A stretch of DNA of 64,000 bases, from assembly GCF_943914565.1 (NCBI RefSeq), contig NZ_CALUCN010000010.1, forward strand, positions 28,041 through 92,040. The letters run 5' to 3'. Below, one piece after another: positions 43,995 to 52,323 of this stretch (the stretch's first letter is position 1; each line of letters starts with the position of its first letter). This DNA is from an uncultured Tessaracoccus sp. Lineage in GTDB: Bacteria; Actinomycetota; Actinomycetes; Propionibacteriales; Propionibacteriaceae. Under the pieces are notes generated by a model that was given only the letters and a program-made list of their open reading frames with translations, had not been told where the DNA came from and ran no database searches. The translations under genes were made by a program, and so were the position numbers.

Positions 43995-45538
43995 TCGTTA
44001 GTCTCCAATTCAGGTTCGAGGGTCATGAGCTCCATGAGGGATTCCTGGGTCGCCTGCGAGCGAGGGAGATCGCCCGTCACACGGCCGTACGCAATGGTGA
44101 GGATGCGGTCCGAGACGCCCAGCACCTCCTCGAGCTCGGAGGAAATGACGATGACCGCCTTGCCTTCGGCGACCATCTCGTTGATGAGGGTGTAGATCTC
44201 GTGCTTTGCGCCGACATCGATGCCCCGGGTCGGTTCATCGAGGATCAGCACGTCGGGATCCGAGAACAGCCATTTGGACAGCACGACCTTCTGCTGGTTC
44301 CCACCCGAGAGCGAGGAGACCAGCGCTTCGGTCGACTCCGTACGGATGTTCATTGCCTCGCGGAAGTGCTCGGCCACCTGCGCCTCACGGTCGGCGTCAA
44401 CCAACCCGCGGTGGACGAGCTTGCCGAGCGAAGCCATCGAGACGTTGTGACGGACCGATGCGATCGTGTTCAGGCCGTTGCCCTTCCTGTCCTCTGATGC
44501 GTAGGCGAGACCGGCACGAATTGCGGCGCCCGGAGAGGTGAGGGTGACCTCCTTGCCATCGAGGAACATCCGGCCATGAACGAAGCGGCCCCAAGAGCGC
44601 CCGAACATGCTCATCGCGAGCTCGGTGCGGCCGGCACCCATGAGGCCCGCGATGCCGAGCACCTCACCGTGGCGGACGTTGAGGCCGACATCGTGCAGCA
44701 CCATTCGGCCGGCCTGTGTCGGGTGCTCCACGGTCCACCCCTCGATACGGAGTGCTTCGTCGCCGATGCACGGTTTACGGTCGGGGTACTTGTTCGACAG
44801 TTCGCGGCCGACCATGAGTGCGATGATCCGGTCCGTGGTCGATGCTGGATCGCGCATGTCGATCGTTTCGATCGTCTCGCCGTCGCGAAGGATGGTGGTG
44901 CGATCGGCGACCGCCTTGATCTCCCCCAGCTTGTGTGAGATGAGCACGATGCTCACGCCTTGATCACGAAGTTCCCGAACCAAGTCCAGCAGAGCGGCTG
45001 AGTCCTCGTCGTTCAGCGCCGCGGTGGGCTCGTCGAGGATCAAGATTCTGGCGTCCTTGGCCATGGCTTTCGCAATCTCGACGAGCTGTTGCTTGCCGAC
45101 GCCGAGAGTGCGTACCTGATCTGTGACATTCTCGTACAGGCCGACAGCATGGATCGCTTGCTCAGCGTCCTTGTTGACCTGGTGCCAATCGATCATTCCA
45201 AGTCGTGTTGCCTTCGGCTGTCCCAGGAACACGTTCTCCGCGATCGAGAGATCGGGAACGAGTGCGAGCTCTTGGTGGATGATCGCGATACCCGCGCCTT
45301 CGGATTCCTTGATCGAGGCGAATCGGACCGGCGAGCCGTCGAGCATGATCGTGCCGCTGTACTCGCCGTGCGGGTACACCCCGGAAAGGACCTTCATGAG
45401 GGTCGACTTTCCGGCACCGTTCTCGCCACAGATCGCGTGGATCTCGCCTTGGCGAACGTCGAGATTCACATCCTTGAGTACACGCACGCCGGAGAAGTCC
45501 TTGTTGATGTCCTGCATCACGAGCAGGGGCTCAGACAT
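43991..45538 (-). CDS. Sugar ABC transporter ATP-binding protein (two ATPase domains)
   Basis: 515 residues with two fused ABC domains, as in XylG/GguA/MmsA. Domain 1 has Walker A GENGAGKST, signature LGVGKQQLVEIAKAMAKD and Walker B ILILDEPTA. Domain 2 has a diverged Walker A (GLMGAGRTE), signature LSGGNQQKVVLSKW and Walker B VLILDEPTRGIDVGAK. A weakened second Walker A is normal in this subfamily. ATG 45538 follows AGGGAGGTGGCACAC. Sits between the permease and the binding-protein gene. Confidence 0.95.
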   Translation of the reverse strand: MSEPLLVMQDINKDFSGVRVLKDVNLDVRQGEIHAICGENGAGKSTLMKVLSGVYPHGEYSGTIMLDGSPVRFASIKESEGAGIAIIHQELALVPDLSIAENVFLGQPKATRLGMIDWHQVNKDAEQAIHAVGLYENVTDQVRTLGVGKQQLVEIAKAMAKDARILILDEPTAALNDEDSAALLDLVRELRDQGVSIVLISHKLGEIKAVADRTTILRDGETIETIDMRDPASTTDRIIALMVGRELSNKYPDRKPCIGDEALRIEGWTVEHPTQAGRMVLHDVGLNVRHGEVLGIAGLMGAGRTELAMSMFGRSWGRFVHGRMFLDGKEVTLTSPGAAIRAGLAYASEDRKGNGLNTIASVRHNVSMASLGKLVHRGLVDADREAQVAEHFREAMNIRTESTEALVSSLSGGNQQKVVLSKWLFSDPDVLILDEPTRGIDVGAKHEIYTLINEMVAEGKAVIVISSELEEVLGVSDRILTIAYGRVTGDLPRSQATQESLMELMTLEPELETNE

Positions 45539-45558
45539 GTGTGCCACCTCCCTTCGAA

Positions 45559-45592
45559 CGGTGGTGGGCGGGAGGGAGCCCGCCCACCACCG
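45559..45592 (-). repeat. Intercistronic hairpin after the sugar-binding protein gene
   Basis: A 14-bp perfect stem (CGGTGGTGGGCGGG and its complement) with a 6-base loop, placed 5 bases past the binding-protein stop and ahead of the ATPase gene. In sugar ABC operons such hairpins commonly stabilise or attenuate mRNA, so the abundant binding protein is made in excess of the membrane parts. Confidence 0.65.
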
Positions 45593-45597
45593 GTTGT

Positions 45598-46767
45598 TCA
45601 CTTGACGCCGCGGTCCACTTCGTCCTGTGTGAAGTAGTCGGAGTCGATGAGTTCGGACTTGATGTTGTCCTGGTAGATCGTCACTGCCTTCAGCAGGTAG
45701 GACGGCACCACCTTGACGCCGTTGTCGTACGTTTCCGTGTCGTTGGCCTCGGGCTCTTCGCCCTTGACGTAGGCCTCGACGACCTTTACCGCTTCCTCGG
45801 CAAGCAGACGGGTGTCCTTGAAGATGGTCGAGTGCTGCACCCCGTCTTGGATCAGCTTGACCGAAGCGATGTCCGCATCCATACCACCGACGATGGGCAG
45901 GCCCGCCTTGATGGTCTTGCCATAGCCGGCGTTCTGGAGTGCGGTGATGATTCCCCGCGCGACGGGGTCGTGGCCGCCGACGGTGCCCTGCACCCTCTCC
46001 GAGCCGGAGTATGTCGAGGTCAGGAGATCCTCCATGCGCTTCTGGGCGGTCTCCTGGGACCAGCGCAGGATCGAGACCTGGCCGAACTCGGTCTGGCCCG
46101 ACTTCACGACGAGTGTGCCGTCATCGATGAATGGCTGCACCACTGAAAGCGCACCCTTGAAGAAGTGCATGGCGTTGTTGTCGTCGGGCGATCCTGCGAA
46201 CAGCTCGATGTTGATGGGACCCTTCGGACGATCGGGGATCTCCTTGCCGTCCCGGTCAGTGAGACCAAGGCCATGGAGCAGCGCCACCCCTTGGGCCACG
46301 CCGACCTGGAAGTTGTCGAACGACACGTAGAAGTCAACGTGATCGTGGTCTCGGATCAGGCGGTCATAGGCGATCACGGGGACGCCGGCTGCCTTCGCTG
46401 CGTCGAACTGACTCGACAACGCTGTGCCGTCGATCGACGCAATGACGAGCACGTCTGCCCCGTTGGTCAGCATCTGGTCGATCTGCTGGGTCTGGGTGGG
46501 GATGTCGTCGTTCGCGTACTGCAGGTCGACCTCGTACCCCTTGGCCTCCAGCTGTTCCTTCACCGACTTGCCATCAGCGATCCATCGTTCAGACACCTGC
46601 GTCGGCATCGAGACGCCGACCCGGACGCCGTCCTCGGTGTCGATCTTCGGAGCATCAGAGTCGGTTCCGCCCTCGGCGCCACCGCCGGCGCACCCCGCGA
46701 GCGCGAGCGTGCTGGCAGCGAGCAGCGCGAGCAAACGCTTGGGAAGTCCTGCAATCGGTCGTGTCAT
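45598..46767 (-). CDS. ChvE-type sugar-binding lipoprotein
   Basis: 389 residues. The lipoprotein signal peptide ends LALAGC. The mature part is a periplasmic-binding-protein fold: VGVSMPTQVSERWIADG, LQYANDDIPTQTQQIDQML, LVIASIDGTALSS, VIAYDRLI and VGGMDADIASVKLI match ChvE/MmsE proteins that bind xylose, arabinose, glucose and galactose. It should capture aldoses for the adjacent importer. ATG 46767 follows GAGGAGGATTC. The promoter upstream overlaps a LacI-type operator. Confidence 0.94.
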   Translation of the reverse strand: MTRPIAGLPKRLLALLAASTLALAGCAGGGAEGGTDSDAPKIDTEDGVRVGVSMPTQVSERWIADGKSVKEQLEAKGYEVDLQYANDDIPTQTQQIDQMLTNGADVLVIASIDGTALSSQFDAAKAAGVPVIAYDRLIRDHDHVDFYVSFDNFQVGVAQGVALLHGLGLTDRDGKEIPDRPKGPINIELFAGSPDDNNAMHFFKGALSVVQPFIDDGTLVVKSGQTEFGQVSILRWSQETAQKRMEDLLTSTYSGSERVQGTVGGHDPVARGIITALQNAGYGKTIKAGLPIVGGMDADIASVKLIQDGVQHSTIFKDTRLLAEEAVKVVEAYVKGEEPEANDTETYDNGVKVVPSYLLKAVTIYQDNIKSELIDSDYFTQDEVDRGVK

Positions 46768-46821
46768 GAATCCTCCTCGTCGAGTGACCGGTCCGGGCCA
46801 TGGACAAGCCCGCAGCAAGAA

Positions 46822-46848
46822 TGATAGCGGTAACACCATTGTTGTCCA
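46822..46848 (-). promoter_or_regulatory. Promoter and LacI operator of the aldose importer
   Basis: On the minus strand: TGGACA (46848-46843), 16 bases, TATCAT (46826-46821). The operator TGATAGCGGTAACA (46822-46835) overlaps the -10 and fits the LacI-family core TGNNANCGNTNNCA at every fixed position. The same core occurs ahead of the divergent lacI gene. Confidence 0.65.
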
Positions 46849-46994
46849 GCGCTGGGGATGGGTTCAGCGGTCTCGCGCGGTGAGTCAGCGGTCAAAGGTC
46901 GGTTGGTAAGCAGGTATGCATGGCGCGCGGGTCATCGTCCCGGTGATTGAGCGCTGGTGGCGGGTTGCAGGGTCCGCCTCGGTCAAGGCGGAGG

Positions 46995-47023
46995 TGATAT
47001 CGATAACAAGAGCCCGATATGAT
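46995..47023 (+). promoter_or_regulatory. Operator and promoter of the divergent lacI gene
   Basis: Operator TGATATCGATAACA (46995-47008), nearly identical to the importer site (TGATAKCGRTAACA shared). It covers a -35-like TGATAT that is spaced 17 bases from TATGAT (47018-47023). This suggests autorepression. The rest of the 312-base intergenic region (46768-47079) shows nothing else recognisable, apart from a ribosome site CGGGAGGAGTGG before ATG 47080. Confidence 0.65.
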
Positions 47024-47079
47024 GCTCCCCGTGGTCCGGCTGGGATCACGCATACCGCGTCGGGAGGAGTGGAGTACCA

Positions 47080-48111
47080 ATGGCGAAGGCGGAACGACCC
47101 GCAGTGAGCATGCGTGAGGTGGCCGAGCACGCCGGGGTCTCGACGATGACCGTTTCGCGAATGCTCAACGGCAGTGCTCACGTCAGAGCCGCCACCCGGC
47201 GGAGAGTGGAAGCCGCCATCGCTGAGCTGAACTACCGCCCCAACGCGATTGCCCGGGCATTGGCGCGAGGGCGTACGCGCCAGATCGGGCTTCTCATCCA
47301 CTCGTACTCACAGTTCGGGCCCATGCGGGTCCTGGAGAGCATGTGTTCCGCGGCACGGGCCGCTGGGTACGCAGCGCTCATCAGTACCGTCGGCTCAGGC
47401 CAGCCAGAGGAATTCTCGGAGGCGCTGGAGTCGATCACGGATGCTTGTGTCGACGGTGTTGCAATCATCGCCCCCGTCGCCTCGGCTCACGAGGCGCTGG
47501 GGGCACTGGCCCTTCCGTCTGCAACGGTGGTACTGGGCGGGCCGAGCACCATGTCGCGTGGTGGGACCGCAGCAACCCCCCACGCTCAGGTCTCGATTGA
47601 CCAGCGCCTGGGGGCTACGCTCGCGGTCCGTCACCTCGTCGATCGCGGCCACCGTGTCATTGCCCACGTTGCTGGTCCTGACAACTGGTTCGACGCGGTG
47701 CATCGACGAGAAGCATGGGAGCAGGAGCTGCAGCGAACAGGGCTGCCTTGCTCACCGTCGGTCCAGGGGGACTGGTCCGCGCAGTCCGGTTTCGATGCTG
47801 CACGTCAACTCGTCGAGATCCCTGGCCTGACCGCTGTCTTCACTGCCAACGACCAGATGGCGTTGGGCGTCATCGGTGGCCTGGCCGCACTCGGCTACCG
47901 GGTACCGGAGGACGTGAGCGTCATCGGCTTCGACGACCAGCCCGAGGCCGCGCACTTCCTGCCACCACTCACCACGGTGCGGCAGGACTTCGAAGCCTTG
48001 GGGCGCCTGGGGATGAACAAGATATTGGCGGCGCTTGGTGAACGAGACCCGGTCGATGAGGAGCGAGTGATCCCCAAGCTCGTGCAGCGTGGCTCCGTGC
48101 GCTCCATCTGA
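47080..48111 (+). CDS. LacI-family transcriptional regulator
   Basis: 343 residues: HTH (MREVAEHAGVSTMTVSRMLNG, about 11-31, cited by its core) with the hinge ELNYRPNAIARALARGRT, then a periplasmic-binding-like sensor domain (GLLIHSYSQFGP ... FTANDQMALGVIGGLAALGYRVPEDVSVIGFDD). Closest in style to GntR/LacI gluconate and pentose regulators. It most likely represses the aldose importer and itself through the paired operators. The inducer is unknown. It shares the low GC of the importer operon. Confidence 0.92.
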   Translation: MAKAERPAVSMREVAEHAGVSTMTVSRMLNGSAHVRAATRRRVEAAIAELNYRPNAIARALARGRTRQIGLLIHSYSQFGPMRVLESMCSAARAAGYAALISTVGSGQPEEFSEALESITDACVDGVAIIAPVASAHEALGALALPSATVVLGGPSTMSRGGTAATPHAQVSIDQRLGATLAVRHLVDRGHRVIAHVAGPDNWFDAVHRREAWEQELQRTGLPCSPSVQGDWSAQSGFDAARQLVEIPGLTAVFTANDQMALGVIGGLAALGYRVPEDVSVIGFDDQPEAAHFLPPLTTVRQDFEALGRLGMNKILAALGERDPVDEERVIPKLVQRGSVRSI

Positions 48112-48133
48112 CGTCCACCACCAGCCGCGGACG

Positions 48134-48149
48134 GCGCAGCAGGCTGCGC
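48134..48149 (+). terminator. Small hairpin after lacI
   Basis: GCGCAG, loop CAGG, CTGCGC: a 6-bp stem 22 bases after the lacI stop. No U-tract. A weak terminator candidate. Confidence 0.3.
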
Positions 48150-48174
48150 AACATGATGTGACTACGCTGGCGGT

Positions 48175-48825
48175 GTGCTCGACGTGCTGGTGACCCTCGG
48201 TGCCGCGATGGGGCTCGATGCCGGGCTCTTCGCGCAGCCCACGGCCGTGTCGTGGGCGACGGCGGGTTGGATCGCGTTGCTGGCCGGGGTCTCGTCGGTG
48301 TTCGGGCACCTCGCCGTGCTCACGCTCAACCGCATCGGCGGCGTCCACCTCGTGATGAGCCTCGTGCTGAACTCCGCCCTCCTCGCCGGCCTGTACGTGG
48401 TCCAGGCCGCGGTGATCTGGTGTGTCGGATCGCTCGTGCTCACGCGTCCGCTCCCGCTGCACGGCCTGGGCGTCGTCGCGCTGCTGTCGCTCTCGCCGCA
48501 GGTCTTCGCAGTCGTCACCGCCCTGCCGCACTTCGGGCTCGGCGTCGGCCGCGTCCTCGAGGGGTGGAGCCACGTCATCCTCTGGTTCGGCGTCGCGCAT
48601 GTGTTCCGCCTCGGTTGGGCGCTCGCGCTCGCGATCACCATCACCGGTTGGCTCGTGATGCAGCTGCTCTCGCGTCTGCTGCACCGTCCGACGAGCTGGA
48701 TGCTCTCGAGGCTGTGGTCGCTCGCCACCGGACGCCCGACGATGGTCACGGCCCGCGACATCCTCGCCGGCACCCCGATGATCCCCGTCGGGCAGCACCG
48801 CGAGGCGCGGGAGGCCACCCGATGA
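48175..48825 (+). CDS. Multi-pass membrane protein of unknown function
   Basis: 216 residues with about five hydrophobic segments (for example WIALLAGVSSVFGHLAVLTL and LVMSLVLNSALLAGLYVVQA) and a short cytoplasmic tail. The spacing recalls Yip1-type membrane domains, but I cannot assign a family. TACGCT at 48163-48168 precedes GTG 48175 by 6 bases, consistent with a leaderless start. Its stop overlaps the next gene's ATG (ATGA), so it should act with the hydrolase-like protein there. Confidence 0.65.
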   Translation: MLDVLVTLGAAMGLDAGLFAQPTAVSWATAGWIALLAGVSSVFGHLAVLTLNRIGGVHLVMSLVLNSALLAGLYVVQAAVIWCVGSLVLTRPLPLHGLGVVALLSLSPQVFAVVTALPHFGLGVGRVLEGWSHVILWFGVAHVFRLGWALALAITITGWLVMQLLSRLLHRPTSWMLSRLWSLATGRPTMVTARDILAGTPMIPVGQHREAREATR

Positions 48826-49778
48826 TCGCGTGGATGCTGCTCACGGTGGTCGTGCTCGTCGTGTCGTTCGTGCTGCTGTCCCCACTGGAGTCGCTCACGT
48901 GGTGGACCCGTCGCGGCGAGCGGGAGGTGCGTGAGACGTTCGCGCTCGTCCGCCCCGGCCAGACCGTGGCGCCGTCGGCCGCCCACTACGTCGTGTACCT
49001 CTCCGGCGTCGGCACCGTCGGCGGTGAGCTGTCCCGACGCGAGCGCGCCTGGATCGACCGCCTGCGCGAGCGGGTGCCGGACGTCCGCGTCGTCGACGAC
49101 GTCTTCCCCTACGCAGTGAACAACCGCGGCCTGCTCCAACGCACCACCGCGTGGCTCTGGTCGACGCTCGACGGGTGGCGGCGCGGGCGCTGGCCACTGC
49201 TGCTGCCGCTCCTCATCGAGCTGCGCAACATCGCGCAGGTGCTCGTCTCGGCCGACCCTCGCTACGGGCCGACGTTCAACATCGGCCTCGCGCAGGAGAT
49301 CTGGCGATCGCTGCAACGACAGGGCTACGCCCCCGGCAGCGGCGTGCGCGTGACGCTCATCGGGTTCTCCGGCGGCGCGCAGATGGCGCTCGGCGCGGGG
49401 TGGTTCCTCGACCGGTTGGGCGTCCCCGTCGACCTCGTCTCCGTCGGCGGGATCTTCGGCGACGACCCGGGGCTCGACCGCATGGGGCACGTCTGGCACC
49501 TCGTCGGATCGAGGGACCGCCTGCGGCATCTCGGCACGGTCGCGTTCCCCGGCCGCTGGCCGACCGCGCCGTTGTCGCCCTACGGCCGCGCCCGACGCGA
49601 CGGTCGTCTCACCGAGCACGTCGTCGGGACCATGCACCACGCCGGCGCCGCCGGCTACCTGGGGCGACGCCACTTCGGCCCCGACGGTCGTTCCAACGCC
49701 GAGACGACACTCGACGCCGTCGTGGCTCTGCTCGAGGGACATCCACCGTTGCCGTCGGCCGCATCCGGACCCCAGTAG
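48822..49778 (+). CDS. Membrane-anchored alpha/beta-hydrolase-like protein
   Basis: 318 residues: an N-terminal membrane anchor (MIAWMLLTVVVLVVSFVLLS), then a soluble domain with LYLSGVGTVGGEL-type oxyanion region (VVYLSGVGTVGGE) and a nucleophile elbow LIGFSGGAQMAL at about residue 182. Late in the sequence TMHHAGAAGYLG may hold the catalytic histidine. It may be an esterase or lipase-like enzyme, but the substrate is unknown. ATG 48822 overlaps the upstream membrane gene. An acyltransferase gene follows after 9 bases. Confidence 0.7.
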   Translation: MIAWMLLTVVVLVVSFVLLSPLESLTWWTRRGEREVRETFALVRPGQTVAPSAAHYVVYLSGVGTVGGELSRRERAWIDRLRERVPDVRVVDDVFPYAVNNRGLLQRTTAWLWSTLDGWRRGRWPLLLPLLIELRNIAQVLVSADPRYGPTFNIGLAQEIWRSLQRQGYAPGSGVRVTLIGFSGGAQMALGAGWFLDRLGVPVDLVSVGGIFGDDPGLDRMGHVWHLVGSRDRLRHLGTVAFPGRWPTAPLSPYGRARRDGRLTEHVVGTMHHAGAAGYLGRRHFGPDGRSNAETTLDAVVALLEGHPPLPSAASGPQ

Positions 49779-49787
49779 AGTGCCGAC

Positions 49788-50525
49788 ATGGCCAGATCCG
49801 AGCAGGCACCCGTCGTCTACCGCGCCCTCGTGGCGCTCGTGCGTGTGTTCCTCCACCTCCTGATCCGACGGCGCTGGCGCGGGCTGCACCACGTGCCGCG
49901 CAACGGTGGGGTACTCGTGGTGAGCAACCACACGTCGAACTTCGACACCATCACCCTGGCCGACGCGGTCATCACCACCGGCCGCTGGCCGCGCTTCCTC
50001 GGCAAGTCCGAGATCTGGAAGGTACCCGTGATCGGGTGGCTCGCCAGGCAGTGTCGCCAGATCCCCGTCGAGCGGCACACCGTCCGCGCCAAGGACTCGC
50101 TGCGGCACGCGGCCGACGCGCTCACAGCGGGCGACTGCGTCGCCATCTTCCCCGAGGGTACGATCACTCGGGACCCCGAGGGGTGGCCGATGGTCGCCCG
50201 ACGCGGCGCCGCGCGCCTCGCGCTCCAGACCGGGGCGCCCGTCGTCCCCGTCGCACAGGAGGGGTGTCAGGCCGTGCTCGGTGGCCGGCGTCTCCAGCTG
50301 CGCAAGCTCTTCTCCTGGCGCCGCCGCCCGATCGACGTCGCGATCGGCGCCCCCGTCGAGCTCGACGACCTGCGCGAGCGCGAGCTCACCGACGAGGTGG
50401 TCGACGCGGCCGCCCGCCGCATCACCGAGGCACTCACCGAGCTCTACGCGCCGTTGCGGGGCAAGGCCGCGCCGGCGCTCATCTGGGACCCCTGGCAAGA
50501 GACCTACGTCAGTCGCACGGCGTGA
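49788..50525 (+). CDS. 1-acyl-sn-glycerol-3-phosphate acyltransferase (PlsC family)
   Basis: 245 residues. Motif I is SNHTSNFDTI (the catalytic NHX4D), motif III FPEGTITRD, then APVVPVAQEG. It transfers an acyl chain to lysophosphatidate or a related acceptor. TAGAGT at 49776-49781 precedes ATG 49788 by 6 bases. It overlaps trmO on the other strand by 17 bases. Confidence 0.9.
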   Translation: MARSEQAPVVYRALVALVRVFLHLLIRRRWRGLHHVPRNGGVLVVSNHTSNFDTITLADAVITTGRWPRFLGKSEIWKVPVIGWLARQCRQIPVERHTVRAKDSLRHAADALTAGDCVAIFPEGTITRDPEGWPMVARRGAARLALQTGAPVVPVAQEGCQAVLGGRRLQLRKLFSWRRRPIDVAIGAPVELDDLRERELTDEVVDAAARRITEALTELYAPLRGKAAPALIWDPWQETYVSRTA

Positions 50526-51162
50526 CGTCCACCACCTCGAGCGTCCGGCCCTCCACCACGAACCGCACGTTGACCCCGCCGAACGTGAGCCCGTACTCGC
50601 GTCCGTCGCGCTGGTAGGCCGGCCTCGGGTCCTCCGCCAGCACCCCGACGAGCGCCGCCCGCCGATCCTGGGGCACCGTCCGCGCCAGGTGGTCGGGCAG
50701 GACGACCTCCAGCCGGTAGTCGTCGTTGCGGGCGAGGAACCCGTGGCTGGCCTCGGGATGACAGTCGGCGGGCACGTAGGGCTTCACGTCGAGCACCGGC
50801 GTCCCGTCGACGAGGTCCCCGCCGGCCACGACGAGCTCGGGCCCGGGCTCCACCGCGAGCAGGCGCACGCACGACAGCCCGATCGGGTTCGGCCGGACGG
50901 GGGAGCGGGTCGCGAAGACCCCCATGCGTTCGTTGCCGCCCAGCCTGGGCGGACGCACGGTGGGCGACCACGCGTCGGGGGAGAGCGAGAAGCGCCACAG
51001 CAGCCAGACGTGCGAGAACCCCTTGAGCCCGCGCACCGCCTCCTCGCGTCGGCACCGCGGCTCGAACACCACGCGCCCGACCAGCTCCTCGACCAGCCCC
51101 GCCTGCCTCGGCACGCCGAACTTCTCGGGGAAATCGCTGACGAAGTGCGCGATCGGGTCCAT
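50509..51162 (-). CDS. trmO: TrmO/TsaA-type tRNA (N6-threonylcarbamoyladenosine37-N6)-methyltransferase
   Basis: 217 residues. The N-terminal half is the TsaA/TrmO SAM-dependent methyltransferase domain: FSHVWLLWRFS, GVFATRSPVRPNPIGLSCVRL and GTPVLDVKPYVP. TrmO methylates t6A37 in some tRNAs reading ACY codons. TACAGT (51170-51175, minus strand) lies 7 bases before ATG 51162. Divergent from ddlA with overlapping -10 elements. Confidence 0.87.
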   Translation of the reverse strand: MDPIAHFVSDFPEKFGVPRQAGLVEELVGRVVFEPRCRREEAVRGLKGFSHVWLLWRFSLSPDAWSPTVRPPRLGGNERMGVFATRSPVRPNPIGLSCVRLLAVEPGPELVVAGGDLVDGTPVLDVKPYVPADCHPEASHGFLARNDDYRLEVVLPDHLARTVPQDRRAALVGVLAEDPRPAYQRDGREYGLTFGGVNVRFVVEGRTLEVVDVTPCD

Positions 51163-51210
51163 GGGAGTCACTGTAGGATGACCTCCGGACTTCGTTGAGG
51201 AGGCACGTCC

Positions 51211-52323
51211 ATGTCCCACCGCACCAGGGTCGCCCTCGTCTTCGGCGGCACGTCGCCCGAGCACTCCATCTCCTGCCTGACCGCCGCGAGCGTCTACCGC
51301 GCCATCGACCGGGAACGCTACGACGTGGTGGGGATCGGCATCAGCCGCAGCGGACGCTGGACCCAGGTGCCGCTCGACGTGCTGGCCGACTACGCAATCG
51401 TCGACGGGGTCGCGCCCCGGGTCGCGGAGCCCGACGAGGACGCGGTCTGGATCAGCACCGCAGACGGGTGCCAGGTGGCCACCCGCAGCGGCGAGCAGCT
51501 CATCGACGTCAACGACGTCGACGTCGCGTTCGCGCTCCTCCACGGCCCGTTCGGCGAGGACGGCACCATCCAGGGCATGTTCGAGATGATGGGCATCCGC
51601 TACGTCGGCTGCGGCGTCACCGCCAGCGCGATCGGCATGGACAAGCACCACATGCGCCAGACGTTCACGGCCGCCGGGTTGCCCGTCGGCCCCTACGTCG
51701 TCGTGCCGGACCGCCGGTGGCGGCACGCCCGCGACGAGGTGCTCGCCGAGGTGGGCGAGCTCGCGTTCCCGGTGTTCGTGAAGCCCTGCCGCGGCGGCTC
51801 GTCGCTCGGCATCGTCCGCGTCGAGACCCCCGACGAGGTGCCCGCCGCGATCGAGCACGCCCGCGAGTTCGACCCGAAGGTGATCGTCGAGGCCGGCATC
51901 CGCGGCCGCGAGATCGAGTGCGCGGTGCTCGGCAACCCGGACCTCCCCGAGGGCTGCGAGGCCTCCCCGCTGGGGGAGGTGCGGGTGCTCGACGCCGACG
52001 GCTTCTACGACTACGAGACGAAGTACTTCGACGAGGACGGCGCCGCGCTCGACATCCCCGCCCGGGTGGACCCCGAGATCGCCGAGCGCATCCGTGCCAT
52101 GGCGAGGCGCGCCTTCGTCGCGCTCGACTGCGAGGGACTCGCCCGCGTCGATTTCTTCCTCACCGACGACGGCGAGATCCTGCTCAACGAGGCCAACACG
52201 ATGCCGGGCTTCACGGAGATCTCGATGTTCCCGTCGCTGTGGCAGTCCACCGGGATGCGCTACGACGAGCTGGTCGCCCGGCTCGTCGACATGGCGGCCG
52301 CGCGCAGGGTCGGCCTCCGGTGA
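51211..52323 (+). CDS. ddlA: D-alanine-D-alanine ligase
   Basis: 370-residue ATP-grasp ligase joining two D-alanines for peptidoglycan. N-terminal FGGTSPEHSISCLTAASV, ALLHGPFGEDGTIQGMFE, VFVKPCRGGSSLGIVRV, and C-terminal INEANTMPGFTEISMFP-type motif (LLNEANTMPGFTEISMFP) with metal ligands. Length is typical. ATG 51211 follows GAGGAGG at 51197-51203, and TAGGAT at 51174-51179 is the probable -10. Overlaps thiL by four bases. Confidence 0.96.
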   Translation: MSHRTRVALVFGGTSPEHSISCLTAASVYRAIDRERYDVVGIGISRSGRWTQVPLDVLADYAIVDGVAPRVAEPDEDAVWISTADGCQVATRSGEQLIDVNDVDVAFALLHGPFGEDGTIQGMFEMMGIRYVGCGVTASAIGMDKHHMRQTFTAAGLPVGPYVVVPDRRWRHARDEVLAEVGELAFPVFVKPCRGGSSLGIVRVETPDEVPAAIEHAREFDPKVIVEAGIRGREIECAVLGNPDLPEGCEASPLGEVRVLDADGFYDYETKYFDEDGAALDIPARVDPEIAERIRAMARRAFVALDCEGLARVDFFLTDDGEILLNEANTMPGFTEISMFPSLWQSTGMRYDELVARLVDMAAARRVGLR

